Positions 7,048 to 15,368 of a stretch of DNA of 53,679 bases are shown piece by piece. Origin of the DNA: Pyrinomonadaceae bacterium (lineage in GTDB: Bacteria > Acidobacteriota > Blastocatellia > Pyrinomonadales > Pyrinomonadaceae); assembly GCA_030841105.1 (NCBI GenBank), contig JAVEDE010000012.1, positions 71,079 through 124,757 of the forward strand, read 5' to 3'. Each line of letters opens with the position of its first letter. Within the stretch, counting starts at the first letter, position 1. Under the pieces are notes generated by a model. It made no database searches, was not told the DNA's origin, and saw only the letters and a program-made list of their open reading frames with translations. A program made the translations under genes and the position numbers.

Positions 7048-7983
7048 TCACACACGCTGCGACTCAGGGATCAAAGACTTGTGGATGTGGATGGCGGCCA
7101 TCGCGCCTTCGGCGGCGGCGACGACGGCGAGTTGCGATTTCGGCGTGAGGTCGCCCGCCGCGTAGACGCCGGGAATGCTCGTCTGCTGGTCTTCGTCCAC
7201 CCACACCAGCCCGCACTCTTCGTCAATCCGGCAGCCGAGCATGTCGTGCAAATTCGAGGCGGTCTCCGTGCCGAGGTTGAAGAAGAGTGCGTCGCACTCA
7301 AGCGCGTCGCCGTCCGCGAAGCGCACGAGTTCGAGTTGGTTCGTTTCGGCGTCGCCTTCGAGTTTGGCGATGATCTGATTGGTGACGGGGATGTCGAACT
7401 CGGCCAGCTTGGCGCGATGCTCGTCCGTCATGTCGCCCGCGTCGCCGTTGGTGATGAGCGTCAACTTGTCCGTCCACGTCAGGAGGCCGAGCGTGAAGCC
7501 GACCGTCGCCTTGCCGCGACCGAGGACGGCGACGCGCTTGCCCGTCGTCTCGAAGCCGTCGCAGTCGGGGCAGTGGTGGACGGAGACGCCGTAGAACTCG
7601 CGGAAGCCGGGACAGTCGGGCATGAGATCGCGCAAGCCCGTGGCGAGCAGCAGGCGGCGCGCGTCGAACGACTGGCCGACCAGTTTGTCGTCGCCGGTCG
7701 AGACGCGGAAGCGCTCTTCGCCGAGACGTTCAACCTTCGTCACGCAGGCTTCGACGATCAGGCCGCCGTGCGTCGTCACCTCGTCGCGGCCGCGCGCGAG
7801 CAGTTCGGTCGGGAGGATGCCGTGGTGGCCGAGGAATCCGTGGACGCCGTGCGAGTAGATGTTGCGCGGGCTGTTGTGGTGGAAGGTGAGCACGCGGCGG
7901 CGGTAGCGCGCGAGAAAGAGTGCGGCCGAAAGACCCGCCGGCCCCGCCCCGATCACGATGCAATCGTAGAGTTGTTCCGCCAT
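7048..7983 (-). CDS. NAD(P)/FAD-dependent oxidoreductase, thioredoxin-reductase-like
   Basis: About 311 residues from the ATG at 7983 (MAEQLYDCIVIGAGPAGLSA). A GTG start at 8091 would add 36 residues without family resemblance, so the ATG is preferred. It shows the FAD-binding GAGPAG, a redox pair CPDC near residues 137-140 in HHCPDCDGFE, an NADPH-type fold with the altered motif VLGRGKATVG, and the C-terminal FAD motif GVYAAGDLTPKSQLAVVAAAEG. Length and order fit the low-molecular-weight thioredoxin reductase family. CPDC instead of the usual CATC suggests a relative with another partner rather than the housekeeping TrxB. It is divergent from the glycerophosphodiesterase gene. Confidence 0.87.
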   Translation of the reverse strand: MAEQLYDCIVIGAGPAGLSAALFLARYRRRVLTFHHNSPRNIYSHGVHGFLGHHGILPTELLARGRDEVTTHGGLIVEACVTKVERLGEERFRVSTGDDKLVGQSFDARRLLLATGLRDLMPDCPGFREFYGVSVHHCPDCDGFETTGKRVAVLGRGKATVGFTLGLLTWTDKLTLITNGDAGDMTDEHRAKLAEFDIPVTNQIIAKLEGDAETNQLELVRFADGDALECDALFFNLGTETASNLHDMLGCRIDEECGLVWVDEDQQTSIPGVYAAGDLTPKSQLAVVAAAEGAMAAIHIHKSLIPESQRV

Positions 7984-8106
7984 GACGTTTGCAAACGGCG
8001 CGTCGCTCGCCCGCACGGCGCGTCGCGCCTCGCCCCCTCGTTCTTTTAAACTTGAGAATGTGTCCTGTGGTTCGTCGTCGCAGTCAAACACGGCGGCGGG
8101 CGCGGA

Positions 8107-8126
8107 GTCAACGCTTGACGGGTCAA
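8107..8126. promoter_or_regulatory. Cluster of alternating GTCAA/TTGAC half-sites in a divergent promoter region
   Basis: GTCAA (8107-8111), TTGAC (8115-8119) and GTCAA (8122-8126) alternate with spacers of three and two bases, giving two overlapping inverted repeats. A further GTCAA lies at 8083-8087. The cluster is in the 217-base gap between the flavoprotein (minus) and the phosphodiesterase (plus). The arrangement is what a dimeric repressor or activator site would look like. No regulator is identified. Confidence 0.4.
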
Positions 8127-8200
8127 ACTTCGGGGCGGCGCGGTGTTAGACTCGGAGACACCGGGGAGAGAGTTTGAATCGAGGGAGAAGTTTGAAGACG

Positions 8201-9136
8201 ATGTGGAAACGTAACGCGGCGTGGCACGCTTTGTTACCGCTCGGCGCGTGCGCGCTCGTGGCGGGCGCGCTTTACGGATTCGCGCCGCAGAAGACGACGA
8301 CGGACATGCACTCACGCGATTCGCACACTGCCGAACCCCAACCGGACGCGACTCGCCGCCCGCTCGTGATGGCGCACCGCGGCGGCGCGGGGCTGTGGCC
8401 GGAGAACACGATGAAAGCCTTCGCCGGTTCAATCGCGCTCGGCGTGGACGTGTTGGAGATGGACTTGCACGCGACAAGCGACGGCGCGCTCGTCGTCATC
8501 CACGATGCCACGGTCGAGCGCACGACGAACGGCGCGGGGCGCGTCAACAATATGACGCTCGCCGAACTCAAACAACTCGACGCCGGTTATCGCTGGACTG
8601 AGGACGGCGGGCGCACGTTCCCGTTCCGTGGCAAAGGCGTCACCATCCCGACGCTCGGCGAAGTGCTCGAAGCGTTCCCGCGTGCGCGCCTCAACATCGA
8701 TCTCAAACAGGCTCAGCCCTCGCTCGTCAAATTTTTTTGCCGCGCGTTGCGTGAGAGGCGCGCGACGGAGCGTGTAACGGTCGCCTCGTTCGCTTCGGAG
8801 ACGATCACGGAGTTCCGGCGCGAGTGCCCGGAGGTCAATACGTCGGCCAGTCTGGACGAGGTGGTCGCGCTGTCCACCGAGTTGCAGGCGGGGCGCGGCG
8901 TCGCCGCCGACAAGGCACAGGTGCGCCTCGTGCAAGTGCCGGAGAAGGCGTTCGGGCGTCAGTTGGTGACGGCGGAACTCGTGGCGGCGGCGCACCGCGC
9001 GGGGCTTCAAGTACACGTCTGGACGATCAACGAAGAGGACGCGATGCGCCGCGTGATCGCGCTCGGCGTGGACGGCATCATGACCGACTACCCGGACAAG
9101 TTGATCGCGCTGCTGAAACAGACGGCGGCGCGTTGA
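8201..9136 (+). CDS. Glycerophosphodiester phosphodiesterase (GDPD family), exported or membrane-anchored
   Basis: About 311 residues from ATG 8201, chosen because it gives an intact N-terminal signal/anchor (MWKRNAAWHALLPLGACALV) with GGGAGAAG upstream. A TTG at 8174 is the alternative. The GDPD active-site pattern is complete: MAHRGGAGLWPENTMKAF (His-Arg and Glu-Asn), DVLEMDLHATSDGALVVIHD (Glu-Asp metal ligands and the second His), and the barrel end VHVWTINEEDAMRRVIALGVDGIMTDYP. Known enzymes hydrolyse glycerophosphodiesters from phospholipid turnover to glycerol-3-phosphate and an alcohol. The location is the periplasm or outer face of the inner membrane. It is followed after 32 bases by the aldo/keto reductase. 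Confidence 0.92.
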   Translation: MWKRNAAWHALLPLGACALVAGALYGFAPQKTTTDMHSRDSHTAEPQPDATRRPLVMAHRGGAGLWPENTMKAFAGSIALGVDVLEMDLHATSDGALVVIHDATVERTTNGAGRVNNMTLAELKQLDAGYRWTEDGGRTFPFRGKGVTIPTLGEVLEAFPRARLNIDLKQAQPSLVKFFCRALRERRATERVTVASFASETITEFRRECPEVNTSASLDEVVALSTELQAGRGVAADKAQVRLVQVPEKAFGRQLVTAELVAAAHRAGLQVHVWTINEEDAMRRVIALGVDGIMTDYPDKLIALLKQTAAR

Positions 9137-9168
9137 AGTCGGCTTTCGAGGCTGGCGGGGTGAAACTG

Positions 9169-10065
9169 ATGGAAAAAAGAGTTCTGGGAAAGACCGACAT
9201 GAGCGTCAGCGTGCTCGGCTTCGGCGGCTCTGAGATCGGCTACGGGCAGTCCGCCGTCGAGACGGTGGAGCGACTGCTCGGTAGCGCGCTGGATGCTGGC
9301 CTCAACGTGATCGACACGGCCGAGTGCTACGTGACGAGCGAGGAACTGATCGGCCGCGCCGTCTCACACCGCCGCGCCGATTATTACCTGTTCACGAAAT
9401 GCGGCCACGCCGCCGGGATCGATCTGCCCGACTGGGACGCGCGCCTGTTGGAGCAGAGCATCGAACGCAGCCTCCGGCGGTTGCGGACGCATCACGTAGA
9501 CCTGTTGCAGTTGCACAGTTGCTCGGAAGAGGTGTTGCGGCAAGGCGACGTGATCGAAGTTTTGCGGCGCGCGCGCGAGGGCGGGCTGACGCGCTACATC
9601 GGCTACAGCGGCGACGGCCGCGCCGCACTCTACGCCGTCGAGTGCGGCGCGTTCGACACGTTGCAGACCTCCGTCAACGTCGCCGATCAGGAGGCGCTCG
9701 AACTCACGTTGCCCGGCGCGCGGGCGCGCGGCCTCGGCGTCATCGCCAAGCGCCCCATCGCCAACGCCGTCTGGAAAAACGCCGCGCGCCCCGCAGACCC
9801 CTACGTGCAACCCTACTGGGATCGGCTGCGACAACTGGACTACCAATTTTTGCGCGGCGACATGGCGGAGGCCGTCTCGACCGCGCTGCGGTTCACGCTG
9901 AGCGTGCCCGGTGTGCAGACGGCAATCGTCGGGACGGAGAGGCCGGAGCGTTGGCGGCAGAACGCCGCGCTGCTGGCCGAAGGCGCGCTCGACGCCGCGC
10001 AGTTTGAGGCGATCCGCGCCCGCTGGGCGGAGCGCGCGGGCGCGGATTGGGCGGGCGAAGTTTGA
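9169..10065 (+). CDS. Aldo/keto reductase
   Basis: 298 residues from the ATG at 9169 (MEKRVLGKTDMSVSVLGFGG, the canonical AKR start). The frame is open further upstream, but that part only overlaps the phosphodiesterase gene. The catalytic tetrad is visible: Asp and Tyr in VIDTAECY, Lys in YLFTKCG, His in LLQLHSC. The NADPH-binding end is ALRFTLSVPGVQTAIVGTE. It is a cytosolic NADPH-dependent carbonyl reductase; the substrate cannot be read from the sequence. It shares its strand with the upstream phosphodiesterase and probably its transcript. Confidence 0.92.
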   Translation: MEKRVLGKTDMSVSVLGFGGSEIGYGQSAVETVERLLGSALDAGLNVIDTAECYVTSEELIGRAVSHRRADYYLFTKCGHAAGIDLPDWDARLLEQSIERSLRRLRTHHVDLLQLHSCSEEVLRQGDVIEVLRRAREGGLTRYIGYSGDGRAALYAVECGAFDTLQTSVNVADQEALELTLPGARARGLGVIAKRPIANAVWKNAARPADPYVQPYWDRLRQLDYQFLRGDMAEAVSTALRFTLSVPGVQTAIVGTERPERWRQNAALLAEGALDAAQFEAIRARWAERAGADWAGEV

Positions 10066-10152
10066 GTCGCGCGACTCGCCGTGCGGCCGGGCGCGTTTCA
10101 GTGTAGTCTGTCGTTTAGATCGTAAATTCGAGCCAACCTGTCGGAGATGTTA

Positions 10153-11760
10153 ATGCAAGAGCCAGCCGTGAACGGGAGCGGGGACGCGTCGCCTGAGCAG
10201 CAGGGGCGCGCGCCGCGCTGGGGGAAGGTGATTGATCAGACGCGCTGCATCGGTTGCCACGCGTGTACGACCGCCTGCAAGTCGGAGAACCTCGTGCCGC
10301 TCTCCGTGACGCGCACCTACGTCAAGCACGTTGACGTGGGCGAGTATCCGCAGACGCGACGCGCGCATCAGGTGACGCGCTGCAACCAGTGCGCGCACGC
10401 GCCGTGCGTGACGGCCTGCCCGACGACGGCGATGTTCAAACGCCCGGACGGCATCGTGGATTTCGACAAGTCCATCTGCATCGGCTGCAAGGCGTGCATG
10501 GCCGCCTGCCCCTACGACGCCATCTTCATCAACCCCGAAGACCACTCGGCCGAGAAGTGCAACTTCTGCGCGCACCGCATTGACGTCGGACTCGAACCCG
10601 CGTGCGTCGTCGTCTGTCCGGTCGAGGCGATCCTCGTCGGCGACATGCACGACCCCGATTCCAAAGTCGCGCGCATCGTCAACCGCGACCCCGTGAACGT
10701 GCGTCGGCCGGAGAAGGAGACGCAGCCGAAACTCTTCTACAAGGGCGCGCATCAGGCGACGCTCGACCCGCTCGCCGCGCGCCGCCCCGAAGGCGACCTC
10801 TTCATGTGGAGCGAGCAGCGCACGGGCGCGGGTTACGTCGTCTCCGGCCACCCCGATCACAACAACACTTCGGCCGCCGCCCTGCTCTCCTACGACGTGC
10901 CGCACACGATCCCCTGGGACTGGCGCGTCAGCCTCTACACGTGGACGAAGGGCATCGCGGCGGGCGCGTACCTCGTTGCGGCGATGCTCGTGTTGCTGGG
11001 GTTCATCCGTTCTGCCGACACTCTCTCCGGCGTGATCTACGACGCTCCGATCAGCTTCTCCCCTTCGCCGCTGTGGCTGTGGGTCGCGCCCGTCCTGTCC
11101 GGCGCGTTCCTCGCCTTGACGGGCGCGCTGCTGATCTGGGACTTGGAACATCCCGAACGCTTCTACCTCATCTTCACGCGCCCGCAGTGGCGCAGTTGGC
11201 TCGTGCGCGGCGCGTTCATCATCGCGGGCTACTCGCTAGTGCTCGCTCTACACTTCGGCGCGAGCCTGTTGGGCAACACGACGCTCCCGCGCCTTCTGAT
11301 GATCGCGGGGCTGCCGCTCGCATCCTTGACGGCCATCTACACGGCCTACCTCTTCGCGCAGGCCAAGGCGCGCGACATGTGGCAGAACCCGCTCTTGCCG
11401 CCGCACCTCTTTGTCCAATCGCTGCTCGCAGGCGCGGCCGCGCTCCTGCCCTTCGCCGCTTGGCTTGAGCCGACCGCCGTCGCGCCGCTCCTCTGGTCGC
11501 TCGGCGCGCTCAGTCTCACACACCTGTTGTTAATCTGGGGCGAGACTTCAATCGTCCACCCGACGGCGCACGCACACCTCGCCGTCCGCGAGATGACGCG
11601 TGGCCGCTACCGCGCCTTCTTCCTCGCCGGACTTGCGCTCTCGCTCGCAGGCGTCTTCGCGCCGTGGCTCGGCCTCGCCGCCGTGCCCTTCGCGCTCGCC
11701 GGGCTGCTCCTGTTCGAGCACGCCTACGTGCAGGCCGGTCAGTCCGTCCCGCTCGCCTGA
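10153..11760 (+). CDS. Fused iron-sulfur (DmsB/PsrB-like) and NrfD/PsrC-like membrane subunit of a molybdoenzyme
   Basis: 535 residues. ATG 10153 is preferred to 10147 because GGAG (10143-10146) is correctly spaced only from the later one. The N-terminal ~170 residues hold four cysteine sets for four [4Fe-4S] clusters: C32/35/38/42, C77/80/85/89, C109/112/115/119 and C136/139/151/155. From about residue 240 follow eight or more hydrophobic helices (TKGIAAGAYLVAAMLVLLGF onward) of the NrfD/PsrC quinone-reactive family, with the DLEHPERFYLIFTRPQW loop typical of it. In most complexes these are separate genes. No Tat signal precedes the Fe-S domain. It would pass electrons between the catalytic subunit (12444) and the quinone pool. 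SoeB plus SoeC of sulfite-oxidising complexes is one architectural parallel, not an assignment. Confidence 0.87.
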   Translation: MQEPAVNGSGDASPEQQGRAPRWGKVIDQTRCIGCHACTTACKSENLVPLSVTRTYVKHVDVGEYPQTRRAHQVTRCNQCAHAPCVTACPTTAMFKRPDGIVDFDKSICIGCKACMAACPYDAIFINPEDHSAEKCNFCAHRIDVGLEPACVVVCPVEAILVGDMHDPDSKVARIVNRDPVNVRRPEKETQPKLFYKGAHQATLDPLAARRPEGDLFMWSEQRTGAGYVVSGHPDHNNTSAAALLSYDVPHTIPWDWRVSLYTWTKGIAAGAYLVAAMLVLLGFIRSADTLSGVIYDAPISFSPSPLWLWVAPVLSGAFLALTGALLIWDLEHPERFYLIFTRPQWRSWLVRGAFIIAGYSLVLALHFGASLLGNTTLPRLLMIAGLPLASLTAIYTAYLFAQAKARDMWQNPLLPPHLFVQSLLAGAAALLPFAAWLEPTAVAPLLWSLGALSLTHLLLIWGETSIVHPTAHAHLAVREMTRGRYRAFFLAGLALSLAGVFAPWLGLAAVPFALAGLLLFEHAYVQAGQSVPLA

Positions 11761-11849
11761 CGCTTGAGAACTTGAACGGACACTCTTCGACGATGCCGCG
11801 CGCGGCCTTTAGGGAAACTCGACCGGCAGAAACTCGAACGGAGGAGCTT

Positions 11850-12320
11850 ATGGCGACGACAGCAAAACGTTTCCGCGTCCTGCTCGAAAAACACGACACG
11901 AGCGAGGCCACCGGCATCACGATCCCCTTCGACGTGGAGCAGACTTTCGGCACACGCGCACGCGTCCCCGTCCGCGGCACGATCAACGGCTTCCCCTACC
12001 GCAGCTCCATCTTCCCGATGGGCGGCTGCTTCATGATGGCCGTCAACAAAGACATCCGCGCGGGCGCACAAGCCAAAGCGGGCGACCGGATCAGCGTCAC
12101 GATGGAACGCGACGACGAGCCGCGCATCATCACCCCGCCCCCCGACCTCGCACGCGCCCTCCGCGCCAACAAAGCCGCCCAAGCCACTTGGGACAAACTC
12201 AGCTACACGCATCAGAAAGAGCATGCCCGCGCCGTCGAAGACGCCAAACGCCCCGAAACGCGCGCCCGCAGAATCGAGAAGGCGATTGCCCAACTGGCCG
12301 AAGGGAAGAAGCCGTCATAG
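11850..12320 (+). CDS. DUF1905/YdeI-like protein
   Basis: 156 residues from ATG 11850, preceded by GGAGGAG. The N-terminal ~90 residues match the DUF1905 pattern (FRVLLEKHDTSEATGITIPF, GTINGFPYRSSIFPMGG, DRISVTMERDDEPR). The end (AQATWDKLSYTHQKEHARAV and onward) is the YdeI/OmpD-associated helical tail found in many small bacterial proteins. It is soluble and cytosolic; the biochemical role is unknown in the family. It sits between the electron-transfer and catalytic genes of the molybdoenzyme operon, an unusual place, and seems an insertion rather than a subunit. Confidence 0.8.
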   Translation: MATTAKRFRVLLEKHDTSEATGITIPFDVEQTFGTRARVPVRGTINGFPYRSSIFPMGGCFMMAVNKDIRAGAQAKAGDRISVTMERDDEPRIITPPPDLARALRANKAAQATWDKLSYTHQKEHARAVEDAKRPETRARRIEKAIAQLAEGKKPS

Positions 12321-12443
12321 CACTTTAAATTGAGCATGGAACAGCAAGCGATGACCGCACCGGAGCAGAAACATGCGCGGGCTTGCGAGAGACAATCGCA
12401 GACAGTTGCAGAAGTCGCCGAATAGAAAGCCGAGTAAGTCTGG

Positions 12444-15368
12444 ATGAGTATGAACCTGAGCAAACTTAACGAGCGCGTGAGCGCGGCGCGCAAGGAGACG
12501 GAGGCGCGTGGGGAGACGTTTTATCCGGGGCCGAGCCGGATTCATCTGGCGGCGTTCCCGCCGAAGGAGCGTTGGGACGATTGGGTGGAACTGGATTCGC
12601 GCGCGTGGCCTGAGCGCGTGGAGCGTCGCTATATGCTCGTGCCGACGACGTGCTTTAACTGCGAGTCGGCGTGCGGCCTGTTGGCTTACGTGGACAGGGA
12701 GAGTTTGCAGGTGCAGAAGTTCGAGGGCAACCCCGAACACCCCGGCTCGCGCGGGCGCAACTGCGCCAAAGGCCCCGCGACGCTGAACCAGATCACAGAC
12801 CCCGACCGGATACTTTATCCGCTCAAGCGTGCGGGAGCGCGCGGCGAGGGCAAGTGGGAGCGCGTGAGTTGGGACGAGGCTCTGGACACCATCGCGGTGC
12901 GCATCCGCAAGGCCATCGTCGAAGAGCGGCACAACGAGGTGATGTATCACGTCGGGCGTCCGGGCGAGGACGGTTTCACCGAACGCATCCTCGCGGCGTG
13001 GGGCGTGGACGGGCACAACTCGCACACGAACGTCTGTTCGTCTTCGAGCCGCGCCGGTTATCAATACTGGATGGGCTTGGACAGGCCGAGTCCCGATCAC
13101 GCGAACGCGAAAGTTATTTTTCTCATCAGTTCGCACCTCGAAGCGGGACACTATTTCAACCCGCACGCGCAGCGCGTCATCGAAGCGAAGGCCGACGGCG
13201 CGAAACTCATCGTCTTCGACACGCGCCTGTCGAACACGGCAACGCACGCCGACTATTTCGTCTCGCCTTATCCCGGCTCAGAACCCGCCATCGTGCTCTC
13301 GATTGCGAATTATCTGATCGAGAACAATCTTTATAACGCGGAGTACGTGCGTCGCTGGTGGAACTGGGAAGAGTTCATGGCGGTCGAGCACCCGGAGCGT
13401 GAGACGGACTTCGAGAATTTCCAGACGCTCCTCAAGGAACTTTACGCCGGGTACACGTTCGAGTTCGCGGCGCGCGAGTCGGGCGTCGAGGCGAAGGTGA
13501 TCGAGGAGATCGCGCGGGTCGTCGCCACGGCGGGGACGCGTTTTTCGAGTCACAACTGGCGTTCGGCGTCGGCCGGTAACAGCGGCGGCTGGCAGGTGAC
13601 GCGCACGCTCTTCATGTTGAACGCGCTCTTGGGCGCGGTGGCGACCGAGGGCGGCGTCTTTCCCAACGCGTGGAACAAGTTTGTGCCGAAGCCGATCTAC
13701 ACGCCGCCGCACCCGCCGCGCTGGAACGAGTTGACTTGGCCGCGCGAGTACCCGCTCGCGATGAACGAGTTGTCGTTTCTGCTGCCGCACTTTTTGAAAG
13801 AGGGGCGCGGCAAGGTGGACGTTTACTTCACGCGCGTCTACAACCCTGTGTGGACGAACCCCGACGGGTTCAGTTGGGTCGAGATGTTGAGCAAAGAGAG
13901 TTTGATCAACTGCTACGTCGCGCTGACGCCGACGTGGAACGAGACGGCCTACTTCGCAGACTACATCTTGCCGATGGGGCACGGCTCGGAGCGGCACGAC
14001 GTTCATTCTTACGAGACGCACGACGCGCAGTGGATCGGCTTTCGCCAGCCCGTCCTGCGCGCCGCGCGCGAGCGGCTCGGCGAAGAGATCAAAGACTCGC
14101 GCGAGATCAATCCCGGCGAGGTGTGGGAGGAGAACGAGTTCTGGTTGGAACTCTCTTGGCGCATTGACGCGGACGGTAGTCTCGGCATCCGGCAGTTCGT
14201 CGAGTCGAAAGAGCGGCCGGGCGAGCGTCTGAGCGTGGACGAGTACTACAGTTACATGTTCGAGAACTCTGTGCCGGGGTTGCCGGAGCGCGCGGCGGCC
14301 GAAGAATTGTCGCCGTTCGAGTTCATGCGCCGCTACGGGTCGTTCGAGGTGAAGAAGAAGGTCGGGGCGATCTATCAGGAGAGCGTGCCCGCCGAAGAGT
14401 TGGAGGACGCGCGCACCGATCACTTCGGGCGCGTGTTTACGAAGACGCCGAAGCCGCCCACGCTGAACATCGTCCCCGTGCCGAGTCCCGACGGCGACGC
14501 CGAAGGGCGCAGGCTCGTCGGCGTCAAAGTTGACGGCGAGACCTTGCGCGGCTTCCCGACGCCGAGCGGGCGGCTCGAATTTTATTCGCGCACGCTCTCC
14601 GATTGGGGCTGGCCTGAATACGTCATCCCGACCTACATCCGCAGCCACATCCACCCCGACAAGCTGGCGAAGGATCAGACCGTGCTCATCTCGACCTTCC
14701 GCCTGCCCGTACAGATTCACACGCGCTCGGCGAACGCGAAGTGGCTCGACGAGATCGCGCACACAAACCCGCTGTGGATTCACACGTCGCACGCGGCGCG
14801 CTTGCAGGTTCGCACGGGCGACCTCGTGCGCGTCGAGACGGAGATCGGTTACTTCGTCGTGCGCGCGTGGGTGACGGAAGGCATCAAGCCGGGCATCGTC
14901 GCGTGCAGTCATCACATGGGGCGTTGGAAGTTGAAGGACGCGGGGCAGCGGCAGATGATGGCGACCGTCTCGCTCGCGCACGAGGGCGACCGCTGGGGCT
15001 TGCGACGCGAGTCGGGCGTTGCGCCCTACGAGTCGGCTGATGCCGATACGCAGCGCATCTGGTGGACAGATGTAGGCGTGCATCAGAACTTAACGTTCCC
15101 CGTCCATCCCGACCCGGTGTCGGGAATGCACTGCTGGCATCAGGCCGTGCGCGTCGGTCGCGCCGAAGCCGGAGACGCGCACGGCGACATCTCTGTTGAC
15201 ACGGAGAAGTCGCACCAGGTTTATCTCAAGTGGCTCGCCGAGACGCGCGGGGCGGACGAGTTTTCGCCCGACAGCACGCGCCGCCCCTACTGGCTGCTGC
15301 GCCCGCTCAAGCCGTCGAAGGAAGTCTATCGCCTGCCGGACAAGACGAAACTCGTGGGCGTCGAGTGA
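12444..15368 (+). CDS. Molybdopterin-dependent oxidoreductase catalytic subunit (DMSO-reductase superfamily)
   Basis: 974 residues. The N-terminal [4Fe-4S] site is C70, C73, C77 and C107 (TTCFNCESACGLL, then GSRGRNCAKG). The probable Mo ligand is C198 in HTNVCSSSSR. The C-terminal molybdopterin-binding domain includes FPTPSGRLEFYSRTL and HTRSANAKWLDE. The N-terminus (MSMNLSKLNERVSAARKE) has no twin-arginine signal, so the subunit should be cytoplasmic. Length and the lack of Tat recall SoeA-type sulfite dehydrogenases, but arsenite, polysulfide and formate enzymes are related. The substrate is undetermined. It is co-directional with the Fe-S/NrfD fusion, and its stop overlaps the chaperone start by one base (TGATG). 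Confidence 0.9.
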   Translation: MSMNLSKLNERVSAARKETEARGETFYPGPSRIHLAAFPPKERWDDWVELDSRAWPERVERRYMLVPTTCFNCESACGLLAYVDRESLQVQKFEGNPEHPGSRGRNCAKGPATLNQITDPDRILYPLKRAGARGEGKWERVSWDEALDTIAVRIRKAIVEERHNEVMYHVGRPGEDGFTERILAAWGVDGHNSHTNVCSSSSRAGYQYWMGLDRPSPDHANAKVIFLISSHLEAGHYFNPHAQRVIEAKADGAKLIVFDTRLSNTATHADYFVSPYPGSEPAIVLSIANYLIENNLYNAEYVRRWWNWEEFMAVEHPERETDFENFQTLLKELYAGYTFEFAARESGVEAKVIEEIARVVATAGTRFSSHNWRSASAGNSGGWQVTRTLFMLNALLGAVATEGGVFPNAWNKFVPKPIYTPPHPPRWNELTWPREYPLAMNELSFLLPHFLKEGRGKVDVYFTRVYNPVWTNPDGFSWVEMLSKESLINCYVALTPTWNETAYFADYILPMGHGSERHDVHSYETHDAQWIGFRQPVLRAARERLGEEIKDSREINPGEVWEENEFWLELSWRIDADGSLGIRQFVESKERPGERLSVDEYYSYMFENSVPGLPERAAAEELSPFEFMRRYGSFEVKKKVGAIYQESVPAEELEDARTDHFGRVFTKTPKPPTLNIVPVPSPDGDAEGRRLVGVKVDGETLRGFPTPSGRLEFYSRTLSDWGWPEYVIPTYIRSHIHPDKLAKDQTVLISTFRLPVQIHTRSANAKWLDEIAHTNPLWIHTSHAARLQVRTGDLVRVETEIGYFVVRAWVTEGIKPGIVACSHHMGRWKLKDAGQRQMMATVSLAHEGDRWGLRRESGVAPYESADADTQRIWWTDVGVHQNLTFPVHPDPVSGMHCWHQAVRVGRAEAGDAHGDISVDTEKSHQVYLKWLAETRGADEFSPDSTRRPYWLLRPLKPSKEVYRLPDKTKLVGVE

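Noticed and set aside
7984..8091. GTG start extending the flavoprotein by 36 residues
   Set aside because: The extension precedes the normal N-terminal FAD motif and has no family resemblance.
8824..9168. Upstream extension of the aldo/keto reductase
   Set aside because: The extra residues overlap the phosphodiesterase gene and do not match the family; the canonical start is at 9169.
12336..12425. 29-codon ORF before the molybdoenzyme gene (MEQQAMTAPE...)
   Set aside because: No ribosome site, no recognisable pattern; probably chance.
13278..15083. 601-codon open frame on the minus strand opposite the molybdoenzyme gene
   Set aside because: The plus-strand gene has complete cofactor motifs; the antisense product is low-complexity Arg/Leu/Val.
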